14,365 nucleotides of DNA from an uncultured Pseudomonadales bacterium (GTDB lineage Bacteria; Pseudomonadota; Gammaproteobacteria; Pseudomonadales; IMCC2047), in the NCBI GenBank assembly GCA_947258895.1, contig CAMYKE010000009.1:1-14365 (forward strand), written 5' to 3'. Position numbers and translations under genes: made by a program. Shown piece by piece: positions 1 through 6,795 of the stretch. The notes beneath the pieces are model-generated. The model made no database searches. It had not been told where the DNA came from and saw only the letters and a program-made list of their open reading frames with translations. The first letter of the stretch is position 1. Every line of letters begins with the position of its first letter.

Positions 1-239
1 CGGCTATAGCGACGGCTATCCCCTTCGTCGGAAAATCCCGTACAACGCACAATCTCTCGGCGATAATTCCAAAAATCGGTGAGATATGGCGGCTAGCACT
101 TAACTCGATAGTCCCTGCAAGAGGCCATGCGCTTTACAGCAACAGCAGGTGTCACTGGCAATGGCTATCTTTTCCCACCACCGGTAAATCACCAACAGTT
201 GCTATTCTACTATTAGCACCAGGGCCGGTATCAATTCTA
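1..239. other. left edge, no complete gene
   Basis: This stretch lies downstream of the minus-strand phosphatase gene and holds no complete gene. Plus frame 2 is open from base 2 to a TGA at 80-82 and begins with the peptide GYSDGYP, which resembles the conserved GYGDGYP motif of alanine racemase; what follows matches that family poorly. Plus frame 3 stays open through the whole stretch but has no convincing start or recognisable content. No terminator is obvious. Confidence 0.4.
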
Positions 240-701
240 CTAGTCAATAACCGGCAACAGAGCCCATTTAATATAAAACCCGCCTGTGTCCGGTGACTGA
301 TCAAGACAGATGATGCCGCCGTTTTGGAATTTTATGACGGGTTTTTCTGCTGAACCGGTGATCAAAAAGCTTACCAGTTTTTCCATAAAGGGCAGGTGGC
401 CGACCAGCATATGATTTTTGGTGGTATCAATTGAGTCAGCGATCGTTCTGACATCGTCCATCGGATTCATATCCGCTCTCTCGGAAATGCCGTCTTTCGG
501 TTGTAATGCCTGCGCAAATAGGTGGGCGGTCTGGCTGGCCCGCTTTTTGCCACTATGAATGATTTGAGAGACCGGGATATTGTGATCCCTGGCCCTATCG
601 GCAATCAGTCGAACCTCAGCGACGCCCTGTTCGGATAGTCCTCGCTCCGGATCAGCTTCCTTTGGCAAGCTGTGGCCATGCTGCACAAGATAAATTGCCA
701 T
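240..701 (-). CDS. SixA-like phosphohistidine phosphatase (histidine phosphatase superfamily)
   Basis: This 153-residue single-domain protein looks like a SixA-type histidine phosphatase, a cytoplasmic enzyme family that removes phosphate from phosphohistidine, for example on Hpt domains. The length fits SixA (about 160). The catalytic pieces are visible: the N-terminal LVQHG with nucleophile His8, Arg54 in the SGKKRASQTA segment, and His102 in the LVGHLPF segment. Gln7 replaces the usual Arg of the RHG motif; from memory, VQHG is a common variant in SixA-like proteins, so this is not a sign of inactivity. The start is supported by GGAG eight bases upstream. It lies 52 bases downstream of the endonuclease V-like gene on the same strand and could be cotranscribed with it. 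The substrate cannot be read from the sequence, and no sensor kinase or phosphotransfer protein lies nearby. Confidence 0.85.
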   Translation of the reverse strand: MAIYLVQHGHSLPKEADPERGLSEQGVAEVRLIADRARDHNIPVSQIIHSGKKRASQTAHLFAQALQPKDGISERADMNPMDDVRTIADSIDTTKNHMLVGHLPFMEKLVSFLITGSAEKPVIKFQNGGIICLDQSPDTGGFYIKWALLPVID

Positions 702-753
702 AATAAGTACTCCGTCCGCTTGATAATTACGGACTCAGCGTCGCTGTGGTTTC

Positions 754-1257
754 TTAACCCTGAATATCCCGACATACCTGATCTGCTCGTTTTATCTGCT
801 CAGGGATTCTGTGCTTGCCGAACATCGCTTTGATATGTGTCCTGGCACCGCTAGCAGAACACCCCACCGCAGTGACATAAAGCGGCCTGGTGCTTTTGCC
901 ACGAAACACCGCGCACTCAGTGCAATAACCCCGAAACGCTTCCTTGGCAACCCCTACGACGGGAACGCGTCTGCCCAGCGATTCATACAGATGTTTACCA
1001 AGGCCGGGCTTTACGTGCCCATCTAAAAAAACATAACCATCGATAACCATAACAATCGGATGCAAAGTATGCTCTGCGAGCAACTGCAGAATACAGGGCA
1101 ACTCACGTTTATAAAACTGCCCCGGTATGTAATGCTCAACCTTTTTGACATGACTTTTGTATTCACCCGCAGCAGATGGCGAAGTCCAATGCTCGAACAG
1201 CACGCCGGCCACACACGCGCTGTCATTTTTGTACTGCACATCGACCGCCAGGATCAT
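754..1257 (-). CDS. endonuclease V homologue (short form)
   Basis: This protein of 167 residues matches endonuclease V (Nfi), which cuts DNA or RNA next to inosine during repair of deaminated adenine. Visible landmarks are AVDVQY with Asp6, the wedge-like YIPG at 43-46 followed by YKRELP with Glu52, VIDGY with Asp73, GVAKEAFRG with Lys105, and HRIPEQIKRAD near the C-terminus with Asp159. The Asp, Glu and Asp correspond to the metal-binding triad (E. coli D35, E89, D110). It is clearly shorter than E. coli Nfi (about 223 residues), lacking the N-terminal extension, and has Tyr after IDG where the classical enzyme has His. I chose the ATG at 1257 because the family motif begins right after it; an in-frame GTG at 1302 would add 15 residues without a clear ribosome binding site. 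It diverges from the symporter gene and may form a two-gene unit with the downstream phosphatase. Confidence 0.85.
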   Translation of the reverse strand: MILAVDVQYKNDSACVAGVLFEHWTSPSAAGEYKSHVKKVEHYIPGQFYKRELPCILQLLAEHTLHPIVMVIDGYVFLDGHVKPGLGKHLYESLGRRVPVVGVAKEAFRGYCTECAVFRGKSTRPLYVTAVGCSASGARTHIKAMFGKHRIPEQIKRADQVCRDIQG

Positions 1258-1295
1258 ACTATTCGCTAACCTTGCTATCAGCCCGGTGACGAGAA

Positions 1296-1325
1296 TGAAC
1301 ACGCTGCTATCTACTCGATTATACT
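1296..1325 (+). promoter_or_regulatory. weak promoter candidate for the symporter gene
   Basis: TATACT (1320-1325, five of six to the -10 consensus) lies 18 bases after TGAACA (1296-1301, four of six to the -35 consensus). It sits in the 87-base gap between the divergent endonuclease V and symporter genes. Transcription would start only about a dozen bases before the symporter ATG, leaving a very short leader, so this is tentative. Confidence 0.22.
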
Positions 1326-1344
1326 CCTCGGAGTACCAGGCATT

Positions 1345-2775
1345 ATGGACATAATCGCTGTCAGCTTTTTTGCCTATACCTTTGCCATCCTGCTGGTGGG
1401 TATTTACAGCGCCCGTTTTAGCCGGGCGACCTCCAGCGATTACTTTCTTGCCAATCGTGGCCTGGGCTCCATTGTTGCCGGCCTGTCATCGGCCGCTTCT
1501 GCGGAGAGTGGCTGGGTCACATTGGGGCTGGTGGGCACAGCATTTACAACCGGTATCGGCGCGTTGTGGATTATCCCCGGTACCGTGGCGGCCTTTCTGT
1601 TCAACTGGCTGGTGATTGCAGAACGGCTGCGTACATTCTCCCATGAGCATGGCGCACTGACGGTACCGGATGTGCTGGCTGCCCGCCACCAGGGAATGGC
1701 TGCCATGCTGATCCGGTTGCTGAGCATTTTGATTATTGGCGTTATGCTCACGGCTTATGTGGCTGCACAATTAAACGCGGCAGGTAAAACCTTTGTCGCC
1801 ACCTTTGATTGGCCCTATGGACTGGGCGTTATTACCGGCTCGGGCATTGTGCTGATTTACACGGTTACCGGCGGCTTTCGCGCCGTGGCCTGGACTGATG
1901 TCATACAGGCGCTAATGATGGTAACAGGCCTCCTGGTCCTGCCTATTGTGCTGATTGTGCACCTGGGCGGAATCGACGTGCTGTGGCAGCGATTGAATGA
2001 GTTGGACCAGGCTGCCACGCTTACCCATCCCTTTGCTGAAAAGGCCGGCTTGGCGCTGATTGGTTTCCTGGCGGTCTGGTTCGGTATTCCACTGGGTTAT
2101 CCGGGACAGCCGCATATTCTGGTGCGCTTCATGGCAATACGCGATCGAGCGGCCGTGCGCCAGGGTACCCTGATCGCAACGACCTGGGTGTTTCTGCTCT
2201 TTACCGGCGCCATAGTGCTGGGCATTGCAGCCCATGCCGTTTATGGTGGGCTGCCTGACCCGGAGCAGGCCTTGCCCATTGCCGCAGCCGACTTTCTGCC
2301 CGGAGCCCTCGCCGGGCTGATAATCGCCGCTGTGCTGGCGGCAATCTGTTCAACCGCGGACTCCCAACTGCTGTTGACGGCCTCAGCGGTCAGTCATGAT
2401 CTCTATGTGCGCCTGCTGGGCAATAAACCGGACGAGAAGGTGCGAGTGGTCATTAACCGTCTGGCAGTGCTGGTGGTGGGCATCATTGCCACAGTGATCG
2501 CCTTGGGCGAGGTTAGAACCATTTTTGATTTTGTGCTGTACGCCTGGGCAGGCCTGGGCGCTGCCTTTGGTCCCGCCATGATTCTCACCCTAACCTGGAA
2601 ACGCACCACTGCCTGGGGCGTGCTGGCGGGCATGGCGACGGGTTTTGTCACGGCCATTGTGTGGCGCGAGACTCTTCACGATCAATTATATGAACTGGTG
2701 CCGGCCTTTTTTCTGGCCTTCGTGGCGGTCATTGTGGTTAGTTGGATGACATCCAGGGCGACCGGCAATCGATAA
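1345..2775 (+). CDS. sodium:solute symporter family protein (PutP-like)
   Basis: This 476-residue polytopic inner-membrane protein belongs to the sodium:solute symporter family (SSF), closest in pattern to PutP sodium/proline symporters (E. coli PutP is about 500 residues with 13 helices). Hallmarks are SSAASAESGW at 48-57 in the second helix region, NWLVIAERLR at 87-96, the GYPGQPHILVRFMAIRD stretch at 251-267, which is a PutP-type signature, and STADSQLLLTASAVSHDLY at 336-354 containing the Ser/Thr residues of the sodium site helix. The essential Asp of E. coli PutP helix 2 (D55) aligns to Ala53, with Glu54 beside it, so substrate or ion handling may differ and proline should not be assumed. 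The start has GGAG (1330-1333) 11 bases upstream. No partner genes for amino acid catabolism are adjacent. Confidence 0.88.
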   Translation: MDIIAVSFFAYTFAILLVGIYSARFSRATSSDYFLANRGLGSIVAGLSSAASAESGWVTLGLVGTAFTTGIGALWIIPGTVAAFLFNWLVIAERLRTFSHEHGALTVPDVLAARHQGMAAMLIRLLSILIIGVMLTAYVAAQLNAAGKTFVATFDWPYGLGVITGSGIVLIYTVTGGFRAVAWTDVIQALMMVTGLLVLPIVLIVHLGGIDVLWQRLNELDQAATLTHPFAEKAGLALIGFLAVWFGIPLGYPGQPHILVRFMAIRDRAAVRQGTLIATTWVFLLFTGAIVLGIAAHAVYGGLPDPEQALPIAAADFLPGALAGLIIAAVLAAICSTADSQLLLTASAVSHDLYVRLLGNKPDEKVRVVINRLAVLVVGIIATVIALGEVRTIFDFVLYAWAGLGAAFGPAMILTLTWKRTTAWGVLAGMATGFVTAIVWRETLHDQLYELVPAFFLAFVAVIVVSWMTSRATGNR

Positions 2776-3177
2776 TCGAGTTGAGACCGGTTTTATATGG
2801 GCATAATTTTGACACTACCGCTGCATGAGTATTTGCGGACCACAGCACTCGGAAGGATTACTCGCAACTACGTTGCTCGCTCTTCGGGCAGTCGTCGCTT
2901 CGCTCCAACATTCAACGCGATCGCTGGCGAGCGCTCTTGTTGAACCTGAAGCTTAGAGCTCTTTCCTAAATGCTACATTTAAAAAAAAGCGCTGTTACCG
3001 CTGGCCTGGCAAGGCATAACAACGACGGCATACTCACCGGAAAAACAGCAAACGCTGGAACGCCTGCAAATTCTGGAGCCTGCATCGCTGCAAACGTGGA
3101 CTTGCCGTTGGCTGATTCCTGGAACCATGCGCAATTTGCAAGATACAACTGGCGAGTAACAGCGTTTTCATCGCAAA
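2776..3177. other. intergenic region with palindromes and an unassigned open stretch
   Basis: This gap separates the symporter gene and acnA, whose 3' ends converge here. I see no gene with a start and ribosome binding site. It contains two short palindromic elements (2864-2876 and 2911-2944). Plus frame from 2983 to a TAA at 3157-3159 is open for 58 codons with coding-like codon choice (SPEKQQTLERLQILEP) but no start and no family match I recognise. A minus ATG at 3171, six bases after the acnA stop, opens a short ORF beginning MKTLLLASC, but lacks a ribosome binding site. No clear rho-independent terminator is visible for either flanking gene. Confidence 0.5.
2864..2944. repeat. cluster of short palindromes (REP-like)
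   Basis: GCAAC-TAC-GTTGC (2864-2876) is a perfect 5-base stem with a 3-base loop. TTCAAC (2911-2916) pairs with GTTGAA (2939-2944) and encloses a GC-rich segment that includes the self-complementary GCGATCGC. Such clusters between converging genes often belong to dispersed extragenic palindromes. A copy number cannot be judged from one window. Confidence 0.35.
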
Positions 3178-5946
3178 TTATTGCTCGGCCTGTGTAAACT
3201 TTCGCAGCACATAATGCAAAATTCCGCCATTGCGGAAATATTCAAATTCATTGGGTGTGTCAATACGGATGCGTGTTGTAAATGCCCTGCTTGTTCCGTC
3301 GTTAGATTCGACAGTAACCTCAACCTCCTGCTGCCCCGATGAAACTGCGGGAACAGAAAACACCTCCTCTCCGGTTAGCTTGACGCTGTCGGCGCTTTCG
3401 CCATCCTGATATTGCAGAGGCAGAATGCCCATGCCGATCAGGTTCGAGCGGTGAATTCGTTCGTAGCTTTGCGCTATTACCGCTTTAACTCCCAGTAACG
3501 ACGGCCCCTTGGCGGCCCAGTCACGGGATGAGCCGGCTCCATACTCCTTGCCCGCCAGCACGATCAACTGCGTGTTATCACTGCTGTATTTTTCAGCCGC
3601 ATCGAAGATGCTAATTTGCTCACCGCTGGGGAAATGTGTTGTCCAGGAGCCTTCTGTTCCCGGCGCAAGTTGATTTTTTAACCGCACGTTGGCGAAGGTG
3701 CCTCGCATCATCACTTCGTGATTTCCGCGTCGTGATCCGTAGGAGTTAAAGTCGCGTTTTTCGATGTTGTTAGCGGACAGATAGCGACCTGCCGGGCTGT
3801 CCTCGTCGATATCGCCCGCAGGGGAAATATGGTCCGTGGTAACACTGTCTCCCACCTTGACCAGGCAACGCGCATTTTCAATAGCATTGACCTCGGGAAC
3901 ATCCGCGCCCATACCCTCAAAAAACGGCGCTTTCTTGATATAGGTGGAATCCGGCCATTCATACAACTTGCCTCCACCCACTTGTAAGTCCCGCCAGCTA
4001 TCCGGACCTGTGTACACATCGCCGTATTTCTCCTTAAACATATCAGAGTCGATGTATGTGGCGATGGTCTTCTGAATTTCATTCGTGTCCGGCCAGATAT
4101 CAGCCAGTAAAACCGGCTTGCCTTCGGCATCCGTACCGAGGGGTTCCCGGGTCAGGTCAAGATGCATATTTCCCGCCAGGGCGTAGGCTACCACCAGCGG
4201 CGGTGAAGCCAGGTAGTTGTTGCGCACCTGTGGGTGTATGCGGCCTTCAAAATTGCGATTTCCGGATAGCACCGAGGTCACTACCAGTCCACCACGATCA
4301 ATGCCTTCGGAAATTTCTGCAGGTAGCGGACCGGAATTACCGATACAAGTAGTGCAACCATAACCCACAAGATAAAAACCCAGTTTCTCAAGGTCATCCA
4401 GCAATTCGGCCCGCTCAAGATAATCGGTTACTACCTTCGAGCCCGGTGCAAGGCTGGTTTTTACCCAGGGCGGTGTCTTGAGTCCCCGCTTGATCGCATT
4501 ACGCGCCAGCAGGCCGGCGCAGACGAGTACTTCCGGGTTGGAGGTGTTAGTGCAACTGGTGATGGCAGCGATCACCACTGCGCCGTCCTGCAGCCTGAAT
4601 TTGGTACCATTGCAGGAAACTGAAACACCATTCCCGGCATGCGTACCAATGGAGGCAACCTCTTCCGTAATGCCGTGACCACCCACCGCGGTATCACCGC
4701 CCTCCTGTTCAAAGTCAGCCAATCGATCGTTGTCAACATTGCGGCTACGGATCAAATCCTTAATGGAACCGGCAAAGGCGGTTTTGGCATCACTCAACGC
4801 AATGCGGTCCTGTGGACGTTTCGGCCCGGCAATACAGGGCACCACATCGGAAAGTTTCAATTCCAGCGTTGAGCTGTATTCTGCATTGCGGGAACCTGCA
4901 TCATGCCAAAGGCCCATTGCCTGCATATAGGTTTCGACGAGTTCAATCTGTTGGTCGCTGCGGCCCGTCAACCGCAGATAATTACTCGTTTGCTCATCAA
5001 TGTGGAAAATCCCGCAAGTTGCACCGTATTCCGGCGCCATGTTGGCAATGGTGGCGCGGTCGGCAACAGACAGGTTCTTCAAACCCGGCCCGAAGAATTC
5101 TACGAATTTACCCACCACGCCGTGCTTGCGTAACATCTGGGTGACGGTCAGCACCAGGTCGGTTGCTGTGGCCCCCTCAGGTAATTTTTCGCTGATTTTA
5201 AAACCTACCACCTGCGGCACCAGCATGGATATTGGCTGTCCCAGCATGGCGGCTTCGGCCTCAATGCCACCCACACCCCAACCCAGAATCCCGAGTCCAT
5301 TGATCATGGTAGTGTGTGAGTCGGTGCCTACCAAAGTGTCCGGATAAATCAGGGCGCCTCCATTCGCTTCGGAAGTGAAAGCAACCCGCGCAAGATATTC
5401 AAGATTAACCTGATGCACAATCCCTGTTCCTGGAGGCACTACCTTCAGATTGCGAAATGACTTTTGACCCCATTTCAGAAACTGATAGCGTTCCCGATTT
5501 CGCTGAACTTCCAGATCGGTATTGCGTTGTAACGCATCCTCGCTACCAAAAAAGTCCACCATGACCGAGTGGTCAATGACCAGCTCGGCGGGGGACAGCG
5601 GGTTAATCAATTCAGGATCTCCACCAAGTGTCTGCATGGCATCGCGCATGGTAGCCAGATCAACGATGGCAGGTACGCCAGTAAAGTCCTGCATGATTAC
5701 CCGAGCGGGGACGAAGGCGATCTCCTGACTGGGTTCCGCCTGGGAGTCCCAATTGGCGAGGCTCTCAATATCATCATCGCTGACCGAGTCTTGATCGGCA
5801 TGGCGTAAAAGGTTTTCCAGCAGGATACGAATGGAATACGGCAGCCGCTGCAGGTCATATTTGTTCGCCAGCTTATCGAAAGGGAAGTAACGGTATTCTT
5901 CTCCGCCTACTTCCAGAGTTTTTATGCATTGATATTGACTGGTCAT
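3178..5946 (-). CDS. acnA: aconitate hydratase AcnA
   Basis: This 922-residue protein is an AcnA/IRP-type aconitase, the cytoplasmic 4Fe-4S enzyme that interconverts citrate and isocitrate in the TCA and glyoxylate cycles. It aligns well from memory with E. coli AcnA (891 residues) throughout: RLPYSIRILLENLLR at 34-48, ARVIMQDFTGVPAIVDLA at 81-98, GTDSHTTMINGLG at 207-219 and LTVTQMLRKHGVVGKF at 266-281. The cluster ligands are Cys465 in TSCTN and Cys531 and Cys534 in GCTTCIG. The C-terminal swivel domain has GAGSSRDWAAKGP at 803-815, which carries the active-site Ser/Arg. The start has AGGAG five to six bases upstream. The gene stands alone: no citrate synthase, isocitrate dehydrogenase or prp genes adjoin it. 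AcnD (methylcitrate dehydratase) is the nearest alternative but the sequence follows AcnA and there is no prp context. Confidence 0.96.
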   Translation of the reverse strand: MTSQYQCIKTLEVGGEEYRYFPFDKLANKYDLQRLPYSIRILLENLLRHADQDSVSDDDIESLANWDSQAEPSQEIAFVPARVIMQDFTGVPAIVDLATMRDAMQTLGGDPELINPLSPAELVIDHSVMVDFFGSEDALQRNTDLEVQRNRERYQFLKWGQKSFRNLKVVPPGTGIVHQVNLEYLARVAFTSEANGGALIYPDTLVGTDSHTTMINGLGILGWGVGGIEAEAAMLGQPISMLVPQVVGFKISEKLPEGATATDLVLTVTQMLRKHGVVGKFVEFFGPGLKNLSVADRATIANMAPEYGATCGIFHIDEQTSNYLRLTGRSDQQIELVETYMQAMGLWHDAGSRNAEYSSTLELKLSDVVPCIAGPKRPQDRIALSDAKTAFAGSIKDLIRSRNVDNDRLADFEQEGGDTAVGGHGITEEVASIGTHAGNGVSVSCNGTKFRLQDGAVVIAAITSCTNTSNPEVLVCAGLLARNAIKRGLKTPPWVKTSLAPGSKVVTDYLERAELLDDLEKLGFYLVGYGCTTCIGNSGPLPAEISEGIDRGGLVVTSVLSGNRNFEGRIHPQVRNNYLASPPLVVAYALAGNMHLDLTREPLGTDAEGKPVLLADIWPDTNEIQKTIATYIDSDMFKEKYGDVYTGPDSWRDLQVGGGKLYEWPDSTYIKKAPFFEGMGADVPEVNAIENARCLVKVGDSVTTDHISPAGDIDEDSPAGRYLSANNIEKRDFNSYGSRRGNHEVMMRGTFANVRLKNQLAPGTEGSWTTHFPSGEQISIFDAAEKYSSDNTQLIVLAGKEYGAGSSRDWAAKGPSLLGVKAVIAQSYERIHRSNLIGMGILPLQYQDGESADSVKLTGEEVFSVPAVSSGQQEVEVTVESNDGTSRAFTTRIRIDTPNEFEYFRNGGILHYVLRKFTQAEQ

Positions 5947-5983
5947 CTAATCTCCTGGAACGGTTATGGTAAACCTTGAAACG

Positions 5984-6011
5984 ATTATCTTCAGTGTAGT
6001 TAAGCAGTAAA
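5984..6011 (-). promoter_or_regulatory. candidate acnA promoter
   Basis: On the minus strand, TTTACT (complement of 6006-6011, four of six to the -35 consensus) is followed after 16 bases by GATAAT (complement of 5984-5989, five of six to the -10 consensus). A start near 5977 would give a leader of about 30 bases that contains the AGGAG ribosome binding site. This is a pattern match only. Confidence 0.3.
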
Positions 6012-6108
6012 CCATGCACTGACACGACAGATTGGCCCATTGCTGCGGGGTAGTAATCGAACACTCAAGACGTGATTGTCACACTAAGCGCCTGAATAGA
6101 CAATTCCC

Positions 6109-6124
6109 GGTATGCTTGCATACC
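6109..6124. promoter_or_regulatory. palindrome, candidate operator upstream of acnA
   Basis: GGTATGC-TT-GCATACC is a perfect inverted repeat with 7-base arms and a 2-base centre, about 165 bases upstream of the acnA start. Its size and symmetry suit a dimeric regulator; GntR-family operators often resemble GTATGCATAC. No matching regulator gene is in the window. Confidence 0.35.
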
Positions 6125-6239
6125 AACTTGAAAACCACCGCTTCACATCTAAAAAAATTTACGTTATCTTTTTGATTTCGACCAATTCAACTTTTGCACA
6201 GCAATGTGATGTTTTGCAGATCTATGTAACGTAAAACTC

Positions 6240-6612
6240 ATGAGTAAAAAATACGACAATTGTGGAATTCCATTCTCAATTGATCCAATACCGCCAGTGA
6301 TTTGCATTCGAGACTGATCCACCTGCGACACCAGAAATTTGCCTGGAATCAACTATTTATCGTGATTATGCGAGTACAATTCAGGATGCAGGTGAAAGCA
6401 CAATTTTTAGTGCAAATCGACAGATTAATGCGTTAAACCCCGGCGGCATTGTACCGGTGGGTTCAGCGATGCCGGGGGGTCAGATAGCCACCTCTGAAAT
6501 ACAAACCTGTTTGTTTCGCACGGCTCCCCAAAACCCGCGATCGTGGACCGTACGGCACATCGGTTCCTCTGCACTTTTGTACGGAATTGGGCGAACCAGA
6601 GGCGAAGCCTAA
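6240..6612 (+). pseudogene. possible frameshifted remnant, unknown product
   Basis: I do not recognise this sequence. An ATG at 6240 opens a 25-codon frame (MSKKYDNCGIPFSIDP...) ending at TGA 6315-6317. The frame one base over is open for 103 codons from 6301 to the TAA at 6610-6612 and carries protein-like text such as CLESTIYRDYASTIQDAGES and NPGGIVPVGSAMPGGQ. Joining the two needs a single +1 shift between about 6301 and 6315. There is no ribosome binding site before 6240. The later half (from about 6480) is also open on the opposite strand, so part of the signal may come from base composition. It could be a decayed gene or chance. Confidence 0.25.
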
Positions 6613-6752
6613 GGTTTTTACCTGCACCACATAGATTTCGCGGAGAATGCCAGGCCTGACTGGTTCGGCTATGAGCCTCCATCCTCGGCCGTATACTACC
6701 TGCTTTTATTGCCGGCGAAACTCCGAGAAAGGTCATGATCAGGAATAATTCT

Positions 6753-6773
6753 GTTGGCAGTCACACTGCCAAC
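6753..6773 (-). terminator. hairpin terminator of the DUF3360 gene
   Basis: GTTGGCAG (6753-6760) pairs perfectly with CTGCCAAC (6766-6773) around a 5-base loop. Read on the minus strand it begins 22 bases after the DUF3360 stop and is followed by AGAATTATT, a T-containing but imperfect tail. The position fits a rho-independent terminator of modest strength. Confidence 0.55.
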
Positions 6774-6795
6774 CCGCCTGGAGCTCGCGGGATCC

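Larger units (their letters stand above)
5947..6795. other. 850-base intergenic region upstream of acnA
   Basis: This gap lies between the acnA start and the 3' end of the DUF3360 gene. It contains the likely acnA promoter, a 16-base palindrome, an AT-rich segment around 6150-6260, a coding-like but broken plus-strand frame (6240-6612), and the hairpin that probably terminates the DUF3360 gene. On the minus strand 6425-6736 is also open for about 100 codons, opposite the plus-strand frame, and I recognise neither. No RNA gene is evident. Confidence 0.5.

Noticed and set aside
2809..2830. TTGACACTACC shared with 9807-9817, as a possible repeat or second IS66 end
   Set aside because: Only 11 identical bases plus a few scattered matches; such matches are expected by chance in a window of this size, and flanks differ.
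3033..3171. Minus-strand ORF starting six bases after acnA (MKTLLLASC, lipobox-like)
   Set aside because: No ribosome binding site, a very short hydrophobic segment and an Arg/Gln-rich remainder; most likely chance.
6164..6352. Minus-strand 62-codon ORF upstream of acnA
   Set aside because: It starts with TTG, has no ribosome binding site and no recognisable content.
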